Positions 46,877 through 54,469 of a stretch of 64,000 nt of DNA are shown piece by piece (the first letter of the stretch is position 1; each line of letters starts with the position of its first letter). Source of the stretch: Micromonospora cremea (GTDB lineage Bacteria; Actinomycetota; Actinomycetes; Mycobacteriales; Micromonosporaceae). The position numbers and the translations under genes are program-made. The notes below the pieces were generated by a model, which did not search any database, was not told where the DNA came from, and was given only the letters and a program-made list of their open reading frames with translations. The stretch is from positions 434,001 through 498,000 of the forward strand of contig NZ_FSQT01000002.1 of NCBI RefSeq assembly GCF_900143515.1, given 5' to 3'.

Positions 46877-48133
46877 TCAACGCGTACGGACCGAGGTCGG
46901 CCGAGCCACCCCCGACGGCAGGCGAGTTTTGGCATCCAGGTTTGCGTCAATCAGTTGCTCGGTGGTTAGGCCAAACACATCGCTCAGATTCACACCGCGC
47001 AGGTCCGCGTCGCGCAGATCCGCGTCGCGCAGGTATGCGCCGCGCAGGTCCGCGTCGCGCAGGTCCGCGCCGAGCAGCTTCGCGCCGCTGAGGTCTGCGT
47101 CGCCCAAGTCTGCGCCGTTGAAGTGCGCGTTACCCAGGTGCGTGTCGCGCAGGTCCGCGTCGCTGAGGTCCGCTTCGCGCAGGTCCGCGCCGCCCAGGTC
47201 CGCTTCGCGCAGGTCCGCGCCGTCCAGTTGTGCGGCGGTCAGGTCCGCGCCGCCCATCGTCGCGCCGCCCATCGTCGCGCCGTTCAGCTGTGCGCCGGAC
47301 AGGTCGCTGTAGTTCAGGTTGGCGTCGACCAGGTCCGCGTGGTCCAGCAGCGCGTAGCTCAGGTCCGCGGTGCTCAGCGATGTGTCGCTTAGGTCTGCGC
47401 CAGTCAGGTTTGCGCGGCTCAGGCTCGCGCCGGTCAGGACCGCGCCACTCAGGTCCGCATCGACCAAGTGGGCATTGTCCAGCCCAAGCAACGTGCCGGA
47501 CAGGTCTAGGCGGCGATTGCCTTCAGCCTTCGGACTGGGCCGTCGGGCCAGGACAACGATCGCTGCGAGCACGTCTGGTGTAGACGAGGCCACCCTTTCC
47601 GGGCGCCCTTCTACGGGCCAGGGGGCGGCGTGGGTACGCACGAATGCGCAGAGTACTTCGATCACCGTGGGTTCGTCCGCCGATGAGTCCCGCATCAGAC
47701 GTTCGAGGGCGTAGATGCCACCGAGACGGATGGATAACTTGTTGTTACCCTCTTGGCCGAGCTGGTCGATCCCGGTACTGAACCTCTCCGCGACCTGGCC
47801 CTGGATCGCCACCTGCTGCTGTTTGCGGTTCGCGTCGTTGGTGTAGAACAGCCCCGCCGCGACCAGGAGCACCGACACGATGCTGCCCACAGCCGTAGCA
47901 CTGGTGCGCCAATCCGGCCTGACCGCCACGGTGATCGGCTCTCGGGCACCACCCAGCGAAAGCCGCTGCTCGCCGCGGCGCAAACGAGCCCGACCGGCCG
48001 TCATCAAGTCCGCATTAGCAACGCGTCGCAGCTGGCGGCGCGGTCGAGGCGGATCAGCAGACGGTGTTTGCCCACTCGCCCAGCCCTCCCGCGCCGCACT
48101 CCATCGATCACGGAAACTCGGCACGGTGTCCAT
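46877..48133 (-). CDS. membrane-anchored pentapeptide-repeat protein
   Basis: About 418 residues. A basic N-terminus, one membrane segment (SATAVGSIVSVLLVAAGLFY) and a helical linker (IRLGGIYALERLMRDSSADE) precede more than 30 A(D/N)LxX pentapeptides (for example ADLSGAVLTGASLSRANLTG), forming a right-handed quadrilateral helix. This fusion is a family of actinobacterial membrane pentapeptide proteins; some soluble members mimic DNA and protect gyrase, but the membrane form has unknown function. The ATG at 48133 has GGAG 7 nt upstream; an in-frame start at 48199 is possible. Main intact cargo of the island. Confidence 0.85.
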   Translation of the reverse strand: MDTVPSFRDRWSAAREGWASGQTPSADPPRPRRQLRRVANADLMTAGRARLRRGEQRLSLGGAREPITVAVRPDWRTSATAVGSIVSVLLVAAGLFYTNDANRKQQQVAIQGQVAERFSTGIDQLGQEGNNKLSIRLGGIYALERLMRDSSADEPTVIEVLCAFVRTHAAPWPVEGRPERVASSTPDVLAAIVVLARRPSPKAEGNRRLDLSGTLLGLDNAHLVDADLSGAVLTGASLSRANLTGADLSDTSLSTADLSYALLDHADLVDANLNYSDLSGAQLNGATMGGATMGGADLTAAQLDGADLREADLGGADLREADLSDADLRDTHLGNAHFNGADLGDADLSGAKLLGADLRDADLRGAYLRDADLRDADLRGVNLSDVFGLTTEQLIDANLDAKTRLPSGVARPTSVRTR

Positions 48134-48572
48134 TGGACAGCTCCAGCGCCACCAGGGCCAGGGCGGATTGTCGGAGCTAGTGCGACCACCCGACGACATC
48201 TACCGAGCGATCCCACAAGGGGCGTGGTCCTTGATATCGGGGCGGTTTCGATCACGGGGAGTATGAAGCGGCCCCGCCCACCCTTAGGGGCGGGCGGGGT
48301 GCTCCCTGTCCGGGCTGGATGCGGTTACAGGCGGTTCTTCACCGTGGTCTTCACGGTGCCGGCGTCCGTCGCGGTTGCCTCGCACGTCAGGCTCAATGCA
48401 TAGCGCGTTTAGCCCAGCAGCGGCGTCGTCATCGTGTCAGTTGACGGTCCCGCTCACCGCGTAACCGTTCTCGATCTCCCACGTCTCCTGCAGCACCGGC
48501 GAAGCCTCGCCGGGTGGAATCTCCCGGCCCTGGGCTCAAGCGGGCCGGGCATGTGGCGGGTCAGACCCTGCC
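48134..48572. other. gene-poor decayed stretch
   Basis: No convincing complete gene. On the minus strand, codons ending at TAA near 48326 read RYALSLTCEATATDAGTVKT and then TVKNRL before the stop, and a second short piece near 48440-48485 reads ETWEIENGYAVSGTVN before TGA. These look like unconnected scraps of element genes. Confidence 0.4.
48274..48301. terminator. GC-rich hairpin
   Basis: CCCCGCCC (48274-48281) pairs with GGGCGGGG (48294-48301), with CCC/GGG continuing into a TTA loop. Confidence 0.6.
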
Positions 48573-49196
48573 GTGGAAGAAGACGGAGGACGGATCGTGG
48601 CCCGGAGAAGACTCTGTCGCGGAAGATGTCGCGCGCGGAGTTGGATGAGTGGTCGCGGTGGCACAGCGAGGAGTACGGCGACCGGAAGTGACAGGCGCAC
48701 GCTGGGTCCCGGACCGTTGGCGGTCCGGGCCTCAGCCGCGTTCTACCCGCGCCGTGCGGCCCCGCGACCGCATCGGCGACCGGGCGCCGAACCGACGAAG
48801 ACGCCGACCACCCCGCCGACCATCCAGCCCACGGAGCCGCGCGACTGCGAGGCGTACGTCTACACCGGCACTACGCAGAACCTGTGCGCCGACTTCCCCA
48901 ACCCTCCCGGCACGGTTAACTGCTCTGACGTGAAGTACCGGGTCACGTTGGCGGACGTCAACAACGACCCGTGGGGCCTGGACGGCAACAGGGGCACGCC
49001 GGGGTTTGGCTGCGAGTCCAACCCCCTCAAGCCGAACACCGCCCTGCCGACCACCAGCCCCGCGCCGGGCGCGGGCGGCGGCCTTCCCGTCACCGGTGTC
49101 AACGCCACTGCGCTCGGCGCCGTCGGTGTGATCGCGGTGCTGGCTGGCGTAGCGCTGGTGGTGGCGCGCCGCCGTCGGGTCCGCTTCGACGCCTGA
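48573..49196 (+). CDS. excalibur-type protein with LPxTG wall anchor, N-terminus damaged
   Basis: The open frame is about 207 residues but only the last 130 look real: a Thr-Pro spacer (TKTPTTPPTIQPTEP), an excalibur-like cysteine/aspartate domain (CADFPNPP, VNNDPWGLDGNRGTPGFGCE) and a sortase signal LPVTG followed by a hydrophobic stretch (TALGAVGVIAVLAGVALVVA) and RRRRVR. The first 75 codons are Arg-rich, and no signal peptide is in frame, so the 5' part is probably lost or shifted. A plausible surface protein remnant. Confidence 0.6.
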   Translation: MEEDGGRIVARRRLCRGRCRARSWMSGRGGTARSTATGSDRRTLGPGPLAVRASAAFYPRRAAPRPHRRPGAEPTKTPTTPPTIQPTEPRDCEAYVYTGTTQNLCADFPNPPGTVNCSDVKYRVTLADVNNDPWGLDGNRGTPGFGCESNPLKPNTALPTTSPAPGAGGGLPVTGVNATALGAVGVIAVLAGVALVVARRRRVRFDA

Positions 49197-49686
49197 CCTT
49201 CACCGGAACGCCCCCGCTGCCGTGAGGTGGTGGGGGCGTTCGTGTTTGCCGGACCCGGCTACTGGCGCTGGTAGCCGTCGAGACGGGGCTGATCCACCAT
49301 TCGGATGCCGGATACACGTCGATCCGCTTCACCACCCACCTCGTCGACGGTACGAATCGATGTTCTACGCTCACCACCACCCCGACCAGCAAGCCCTGGT
49401 CACAGTCTGACTCCACCAGATGCGGGGCGGTTCACACGATCCTTGACACCAGGTCTTGACGGAGTGTCTGATCTAGTGCTGGTTTGGATCATATTCGGAC
49501 GGCTGGACTGTGCGCAGCGCCGGTTTAGTCGGTGGGTGAGGAAGTGCCGGTGGCGAGAGATTGTTGGTTCCGTAGCCCTAGCTGGGACCAGGCCGCTCGC
49601 ACCGACCGTGCCGGTCGAGGCCGGGCTACTGGCCGACGCCATGCACCCCGCGACGAGACACGGTCATCCACGTGGGGAGGCAGAGC
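49197..49686. other. intergenic stretch without a recognisable gene
   Basis: About 490 bp. GC-rich hairpin-like sequence directly follows the LPxTG gene (GGAACGCCCCC with GGGGGCGTTC at 49204-49240, a likely terminator). The rest holds no coding pattern I can support; the end supplies the ribosome site of the next gene. Confidence 0.5.
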
Positions 49687-50559
49687 ATGAAGATGCTATG
49701 GCGGCGGCGCGTCCTGGCCGCTGCCCTGTCGCTCACGGCGGCCGTTGGTGGCCTACTCGTGGCCGGCACGGCCCATGCACAGACAGTGGCCACCGGGTCT
49801 CTAAGCTTCAACGGGGACAGCGGTGACTACATCAGCCAAGGTAAGTCGTACTCGTACTCCACCAGCAACGGCGACGCGTTGACCGTCTCCAGCTCGACCG
49901 GTAGCACGGTCAGCATCTCGGTCAACGCCTACAACGGCGACTGGTGGACCCTCACCTTCGACGCACCGGGCACGCAGGTTCTCGTCCCGCGCACCTATAC
50001 CGCCGCGCACCGGCACCCGTTCAACGGGACCGGCCCAGGCCTGGACCTGAGTGGCGAAGGGCGGGGATGCAACGAGCTGACCGGCTCCTTCACCATCATC
50101 AAAGCGGTTTTCGGTCCCCGAGGCTATGTGCAGACCTTCGACGCTACGTTCGAGCAGCACTGTGAGGGAGGGGACCCGGCGGCGCGTGGTGAGATCCACA
50201 TCTCGAACCGGCCACCGCCACCCGAGGTGGCGCCCAAGCCCGCCGCTACCACCAGGCCGCACGCCGCGACCACCAGGCCCGACGCCACGCCGAGCAGCAG
50301 GCCCAGTGCCACGCCGAGCAGCAGGCCCAGCGCCACGCCGAGCAGCAGGCCCAGCGCCACGCCGAGCAGCAGGCCCAGCGCCACCGCCGTCGGCAGCGGC
50401 AACACCTCCGCCAACGACACTGACGCCAACACCGCGGCGGTCGTGAGGAACGCCGTCTTCTCGCCGCTTCTGCTGATCGGGGTGGGCCTCGTCGCCTTGG
50501 CCGGCCTCGTCGCCGTCGGCCTCGCCGTCGGCCTCGTCATATACGTCCGCCGCCAGTGA
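49687..50559 (+). CDS. secreted, membrane-anchored surface protein with repeat stalk
   Basis: 290 residues. Signal peptide (RRRVLAAALSLTAAVGGLLV, cleavage near AHAQ), a beta-rich domain of about 150 residues with two cysteines (GRGCNELTGSFTIIK and FEQHCEGG), a stalk of PSSRPSAT repeats, and a C-terminal membrane helix with RRQ tail. Only the stalk is repetitive at DNA level (50284-50379). GGGAGG lies about 8 nt before the ATG. Likely displayed at the cell surface; the beta domain has no family I can name. With the neighbouring LPxTG remnant it gives the island a surface-protein cargo. Confidence 0.75.
   Translation: MKMLWRRRVLAAALSLTAAVGGLLVAGTAHAQTVATGSLSFNGDSGDYISQGKSYSYSTSNGDALTVSSSTGSTVSISVNAYNGDWWTLTFDAPGTQVLVPRTYTAAHRHPFNGTGPGLDLSGEGRGCNELTGSFTIIKAVFGPRGYVQTFDATFEQHCEGGDPAARGEIHISNRPPPPEVAPKPAATTRPHAATTRPDATPSSRPSATPSSRPSATPSSRPSATPSSRPSATAVGSGNTSANDTDANTAAVVRNAVFSPLLLIGVGLVALAGLVAVGLAVGLVIYVRRQ
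50284..50379 (+). repeat. 24-bp tandem repeat coding a PSSRPSAT stalk
   Basis: Four units of 24 bp containing ACGCCGAGCAGCAGGCCCAG, nearly identical at DNA level, so copy number could vary by slippage. Confidence 0.85.
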
Positions 50560-50668
50560 CTCGCGAGCACCCTCGACGTTCATGCGCCGGATTTGTACGC
50601 CCGCACGGTCTGCCCGATCCCAGGACCTCCATGACAGATCAGTCTCGGGACGGGGGTGACAAGTCCGG

Positions 50669-50971
50669 CTAGGCGACCTTGTCCGGGCATTCATGCTCCC
50701 AAGTCAGCGACGCGGGCGCCTGAGCCATCGTCGGTAGATCCAGAAACCCGCAGTTGATCCCGCGCAGCCCCAGCGCCCTGCGTGCGACGGCGAGGAGCAG
50801 CTTCTCGAAACGGTCCCAGCCCAGCCGCAGGTCGAGGTCCTCCCCGGGGGGTCGATTCCCGGGCAAACCCGGCACCGGTAGCGTCTGCAGGTTCTGGTCT
50901 GACTGCAGCGGCAACCATGGTCCGGCCACGGTCCGATTCTCCCACGGAGGCACCAATCGGCAAATCTGCAC
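50669..50971 (-). pseudogene. remnant of a nuclease-like N-terminal domain
   Basis: The middle reads LRLGWDRFEKLLLAVARRAL followed by GLRGIN, the opening helix pattern of restriction-endonuclease-like domains that precede NTPase modules in some actinobacterial defence-like proteins. The catalytic part expected next is absent; the frame ends after SLTWEHECPDKVA. Best read as a truncated gene. Confidence 0.4.
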
Positions 50972-51091
50972 CTCTGCCTAGGGGTGGCGGCCCGCACGGT
51001 GTGCAAGACCTCCGCCACCGACAGCCGTCTCCGCTGGCGGGCAGCATAGACGGAAACTGCCCGACCCCCGACCCCCGCTACCGAGCAAGAT

Positions 51092-51129
51092 CAGGGCGTT
51101 CTCAGGGCGTCAGGGCGTATTCAGGGCGT
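51092..51129. repeat. arm-type integrase sites, right end
   Basis: Four direct copies of CAGGGCGT at 51092, 51103, 51111 and 51122 (steps of 11, 8 and 11 bp), about 90 nt from the right att repeat and matching the pair at the left end. Confidence 0.6.
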
Positions 51130-51183
51130 CAAAAGTCGACCAGCGATGACCAACAAAGCCCATAGGCAACGGGCTATACGACG

Positions 51184-51213
51184 AGGTCGCAGCCTTGATC
51201 GAGGCTGCGACCT
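51184..51213 (-). terminator. rnpB terminator supplied by the element
   Basis: AGGTCGCAGCCT (51184-51195) is perfectly complementary to 51202-51213 with a 6-nt loop, 2 nt beyond the att repeat on the element side. Confidence 0.75.
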
Positions 51214-51215
51214 GG

Positions 51216-51650
<435 letters not shown>

Positions 51651-51789
51651 CTCATCCTAACGACGGGAGGCCCGCCGGTATTGCCGCCCCGCCTGATCAA
51701 GATCGCGCAGCTCAGGGGTGGTCGCGGCGGTCATCGGCCGGGAGTCCGGCGTTCCCGCCCGACCGCGCGGGGTCTAGCCTCGTGGGGCT

Positions 51790-52551
51790 ATGGATCTCTC
51801 CCACGCCGCGCTGCTGCTTGCCGCCGGTCTCGCCGCTGGCACGGTCAACGCGGTGGCCGGTGGTGGCTCGCTGATCACCTTTCCTGCCATGATCGCGGTC
51901 GGGCTGCCGCCGGTGCCGGCGAACGTGAGCAACTCCGTCGCCGTGTTCCCCGGGTACCTGTCCAGCGTGGCGGGCAGCCGCGCGGATCTTCCGCGCGGAC
52001 GGGCGCTGGCCACGCTGGTACCCACCACGATCGTCGGCACCATCCTCGGAGCGCTGCTGTTGCTGGCCACCCCGGCCCGCGCGTTCGAGCTGGTCGTACC
52101 GTTCCTGGTGCTCGGCGCGACCGCCGTGCTCGCCTTCCAGGACCCGCTGCGCCGGCTGGTCGGTCACCCCCGGGACCTGTCGCCGCGCCAGCGGACGGTC
52201 GCGGTGCAGACGATGGTCGCGCTCGGTGCGGTGTACGGCGGGTACTTCGGCGCGGCGCTCGGCGTGATGCTGGTCGCCGGTCTGGCGCTGGTGCTGGACG
52301 CGACGCTGGCCCGGGTGAGCGCGATCAAGAACCTGCTCTCCGCGGTGGTGGGGTTCACCACGCTGGTGGTGTTCGCCCTGTTCGGGCCGGTGAACTGGGC
52401 CGCCGTCGCGGTGGTCGCCCCGGCCACGCTGATCGGCGGGTACGTCGGCGCCCGGCTGGTGCGCCGGCTGCCGCCGGTGCTGCTCAAGACGATCATCGTG
52501 GTGTTCGGCACGGTGATCGGGCTCTACCTGCTCTGGCGCGCCCTGAGCTGA
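51790..52551 (+). CDS. TauE/SafE family sulfite/organosulfur exporter-like permease
   Basis: 253 residues, seven to eight membrane segments in two similar halves. The family start AAGLAAGTVNAVAGGGSLIT and the second-half GAVYGGYFGAALGVMLVAGL are typical. Transports sulfite, sulfoacetate or other small anions; substrate unknown. TAGCCT 9 nt before the ATG may be its -10. Divergent from rnpB. Confidence 0.88.
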   Translation: MDLSHAALLLAAGLAAGTVNAVAGGGSLITFPAMIAVGLPPVPANVSNSVAVFPGYLSSVAGSRADLPRGRALATLVPTTIVGTILGALLLLATPARAFELVVPFLVLGATAVLAFQDPLRRLVGHPRDLSPRQRTVAVQTMVALGAVYGGYFGAALGVMLVAGLALVLDATLARVSAIKNLLSAVVGFTTLVVFALFGPVNWAAVAVVAPATLIGGYVGARLVRRLPPVLLKTIIVVFGTVIGLYLLWRALS

Positions 52552-52630
52552 CCCCGGCCGACGCCGCCCCCGCCCGTCGACCGACGCATGGATCTTGACG
52601 GTGGGACGGGCAGGGACGGGACGGCGGCGG

Positions 52631-53863
52631 TCAGTAGACCTCGCCGACCGGCTCCTCCGGGGCGTGCTCGGTGCCGGCGGCGGCCCGGTTCCACCGGGAC
52701 CAAAGCACCCGCTCGCCGTAGCCGGCGGCCATAACGTGCGCGAAGGCCAGGTAGACCAGCACGCCGACGGCGAGCACGCCGAAGCCGACCCAGAACGGCA
52801 GCGACAGCGAGTGCTCGGCGAGCTTGCCGGAGATGATCGGCGCGGGCGCGGCGGCGCCCCAGCGGACCAGGTTGAACGCGCCGGTGGCGACCCGGCGGTC
52901 GCTGGAGCCGAGGCCGAGCGCCAGGTCGGTGAGGTTGGCGTTGGCCAGCCCCATGCAGAGCCCGGCGAGCACCAGCACCACGAGCGCCTCGGCGGTGCTG
53001 GTCGAGGTCGCGAAGAGGACCATGCAGACCAGCAGCCCGGCGATGGCCACGCCGACGGTCTGCACCGCGCCGATCCGGTGGGCCAGCCGGTGGCCGATCA
53101 CCAGGATGCCGGCGGCCAGGCCGAGCCCCCAGCCGGTGAACGCCAGCCCCAGCGGGATGACGTCCAGGCCCAGGAAGAGCGGTGTGTAGCCGAGCACCAC
53201 GAAGAAGACGAAGTTGTACGTGCCGGTCACCACGCAGAGCGCGATGAACGCGGGACGGCGGTAGGTGGCGAAGATCTGACCGACGCGTACGGGCGCCTGC
53301 CGGTTGGTCGGCTCGCGCAGCTTACGGGCGGCCACGCCGAGCGCCAGCACCATGAACACGCCGCAGACGAAGAACGGCAGTCGCCAGCTGACCTCGCCGA
53401 GCAGGCCGCCGATCAGCGGGCCGACGGCGAAGCCGAGACCGAGGGCAGTCTCGAAGAGGCCGACCACCCATTCCCGGTCGATGGCGAGGTTGACCAGCAC
53501 CACCATGGCGGTGGCGAAGAACATCGCGTTGCCCAGCCCCCAGACGCCGCGCAGCACGGACAGCTGCACGATGTTGTTGCTGAACGAGGCGAGGATCGCG
53601 GCCAAGCCGACCACGGAGACCCCGGCGATCAGCACCGGTTTGAAGCCGAACCGGCCGCTGGCCAGGGTCGCCGGGATCATGCCGAGGGCCATCACCGCGA
53701 TGTACGCGGTGAACAGCAGCTCGACCTGCCAGGCGGTAACCCCGATCGCGTCGCCGATGGCCGGCAGGATCGGGTCGACGACGGCGATGCCGGCGATCGC
53801 GAGGAAGGCCACCAGTGTGGTGGCGTAGATGGCACTGCGGTTCGGTTCGGAACGCCGATCCAC
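52631..53863 (-). CDS. MFS efflux transporter
   Basis: 410 residues, 12 membrane segments. The drug:H+ antiporter motif is in the first half (LASGRFGFKPVLIAG), and motif C-like GLGFAVGPLIGGLLGEVSWR is in segment 5, so it is likely an exporter (DHA1/DHA2-like). GTG start with GAGGAG 5 nt upstream. Divergent from the marR gene with two operators between, so probably repressed by it and induced by a drug or metabolite. Confidence 0.9.
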   Translation of the reverse strand: MDRRSEPNRSAIYATTLVAFLAIAGIAVVDPILPAIGDAIGVTAWQVELLFTAYIAVMALGMIPATLASGRFGFKPVLIAGVSVVGLAAILASFSNNIVQLSVLRGVWGLGNAMFFATAMVVLVNLAIDREWVVGLFETALGLGFAVGPLIGGLLGEVSWRLPFFVCGVFMVLALGVAARKLREPTNRQAPVRVGQIFATYRRPAFIALCVVTGTYNFVFFVVLGYTPLFLGLDVIPLGLAFTGWGLGLAAGILVIGHRLAHRIGAVQTVGVAIAGLLVCMVLFATSTSTAEALVVLVLAGLCMGLANANLTDLALGLGSSDRRVATGAFNLVRWGAAAPAPIISGKLAEHSLSLPFWVGFGVLAVGVLVYLAFAHVMAAGYGERVLWSRWNRAAAGTEHAPEEPVGEVY

Positions 53864-53878
53864 TCCGACTCCTCAATT

Positions 53879-53917
53879 AGCTGTATGTTACAGGTACTTA
53901 TCCTGTATCATACAGCT
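53879..53917. promoter_or_regulatory. double MarR operator
   Basis: Two perfect 13-bp palindromes CTGTATGTTACAG (53881-53893) and CTGTATCATACAG (53903-53915), centres 22 bp apart (two helical turns). They also form a larger inverted repeat with 16-bp arms (53879-53894 and 53902-53917). The second overlaps TATCAT, a -10 element 6 nt before the marR ATG, so MarR should repress both divergent genes. Confidence 0.8.
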
Positions 53918-54403
53918 ATGAGCGATGACCCCTACCGGGACACCGAGGCCGGGACCGACGAGGTCACCCTGGGCCGGATCGAGACCGAGGTGGCCCTGCT
54001 GATGCGTTTCGGCGAGGCGACCCGGCGGGCCACCGGCACGGCCGAGCACCGGGTGCTGGACCGGGCGGCGTACGTGATCCTGCGTCACCTGGACGCCGCC
54101 GGCCCGCAGAACGTCTCCGCGCTCGCCGCTCGACTCAACCTGGACGGCTCGACCGTGACCCGGCAGGTGTCCGCGCTACAGCGCGACGGCCTGATCACCC
54201 GTACCCCGGACCCGTCCGACGGCCGGGGCACCGTAATCTCCCCCACCACCACGGGCCTGCAACGGATGGCCGCGGTGCGGGCCGCGCGGACCCGGCTCTA
54301 CGGCGACATGCTCGGCGACTGGCCCGGCGAGGACCGGGAGACCCTCGCGGTGCTGCTGCGCCGCCTCAACGAGGCCCTGGAGTCGCGCAACCGCACCCGC
54401 TGA
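53918..54403 (+). CDS. MarR family transcriptional regulator
   Basis: 161 residues. Winged helix: AAYVILRHLDAAGPQNVSAL, ARLNLDGSTVTRQVSALQRD, and the wing DPSDGRGTVISPTTTG. No Shine-Dalgarno; TATCAT 6 nt upstream suggests leaderless transcription starting inside the operator, hence autorepression. Regulates the adjacent MFS exporter. Confidence 0.9.
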   Translation: MSDDPYRDTEAGTDEVTLGRIETEVALLMRFGEATRRATGTAEHRVLDRAAYVILRHLDAAGPQNVSALAARLNLDGSTVTRQVSALQRDGLITRTPDPSDGRGTVISPTTTGLQRMAAVRAARTRLYGDMLGDWPGEDRETLAVLLRRLNEALESRNRTR

Positions 54404-54419
54404 ACCGCGCCCCGCACAG

Positions 54420-54455
54420 AGGAAGGGCCCCTTGCGTCGACAAGGGGCCCTTCCT
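54420..54455. terminator. perfect 15-bp hairpin terminator, dispersed-repeat core (copy C)
   Basis: AGGAAGGGCCCCTTG (54420-54434) is complementary to 54441-54455; the following CTTCCCTCAGG resembles the CAGGCG linker of the repeats at 1435 and 21188. Lies between convergent marR and the symporter gene. Confidence 0.8.
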
Positions 54456-54469
54456 CTTCCCTCAGGACG

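Larger units (their letters stand above)
46128..51215. mobile_element. decayed integrative element at the 3' end of rnpB (about 5.1 kb)
   Basis: Bounded by the 37-bp direct repeats at 46091 and 51216. The integrase remnant sits directly beside the left end, reading out through the att site. CAGGGCG arm-type repeats occur near both ends. Contents: integrase remnant, pentapeptide-repeat membrane protein, two surface proteins, a nuclease-like remnant and stretches with no gene. No replication or transfer genes are seen, so it is probably a deletion remnant of a phage or AICE-like element and no longer mobile by itself. Confidence 0.85.

Noticed and set aside
47000..47400. Repetitive GCGCAGGTCCGCGT-like DNA as a satellite
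   Set aside because: It is the coding sequence of the pentapeptide repeats, 15-bp periodic on the minus strand, not an independent repeat.
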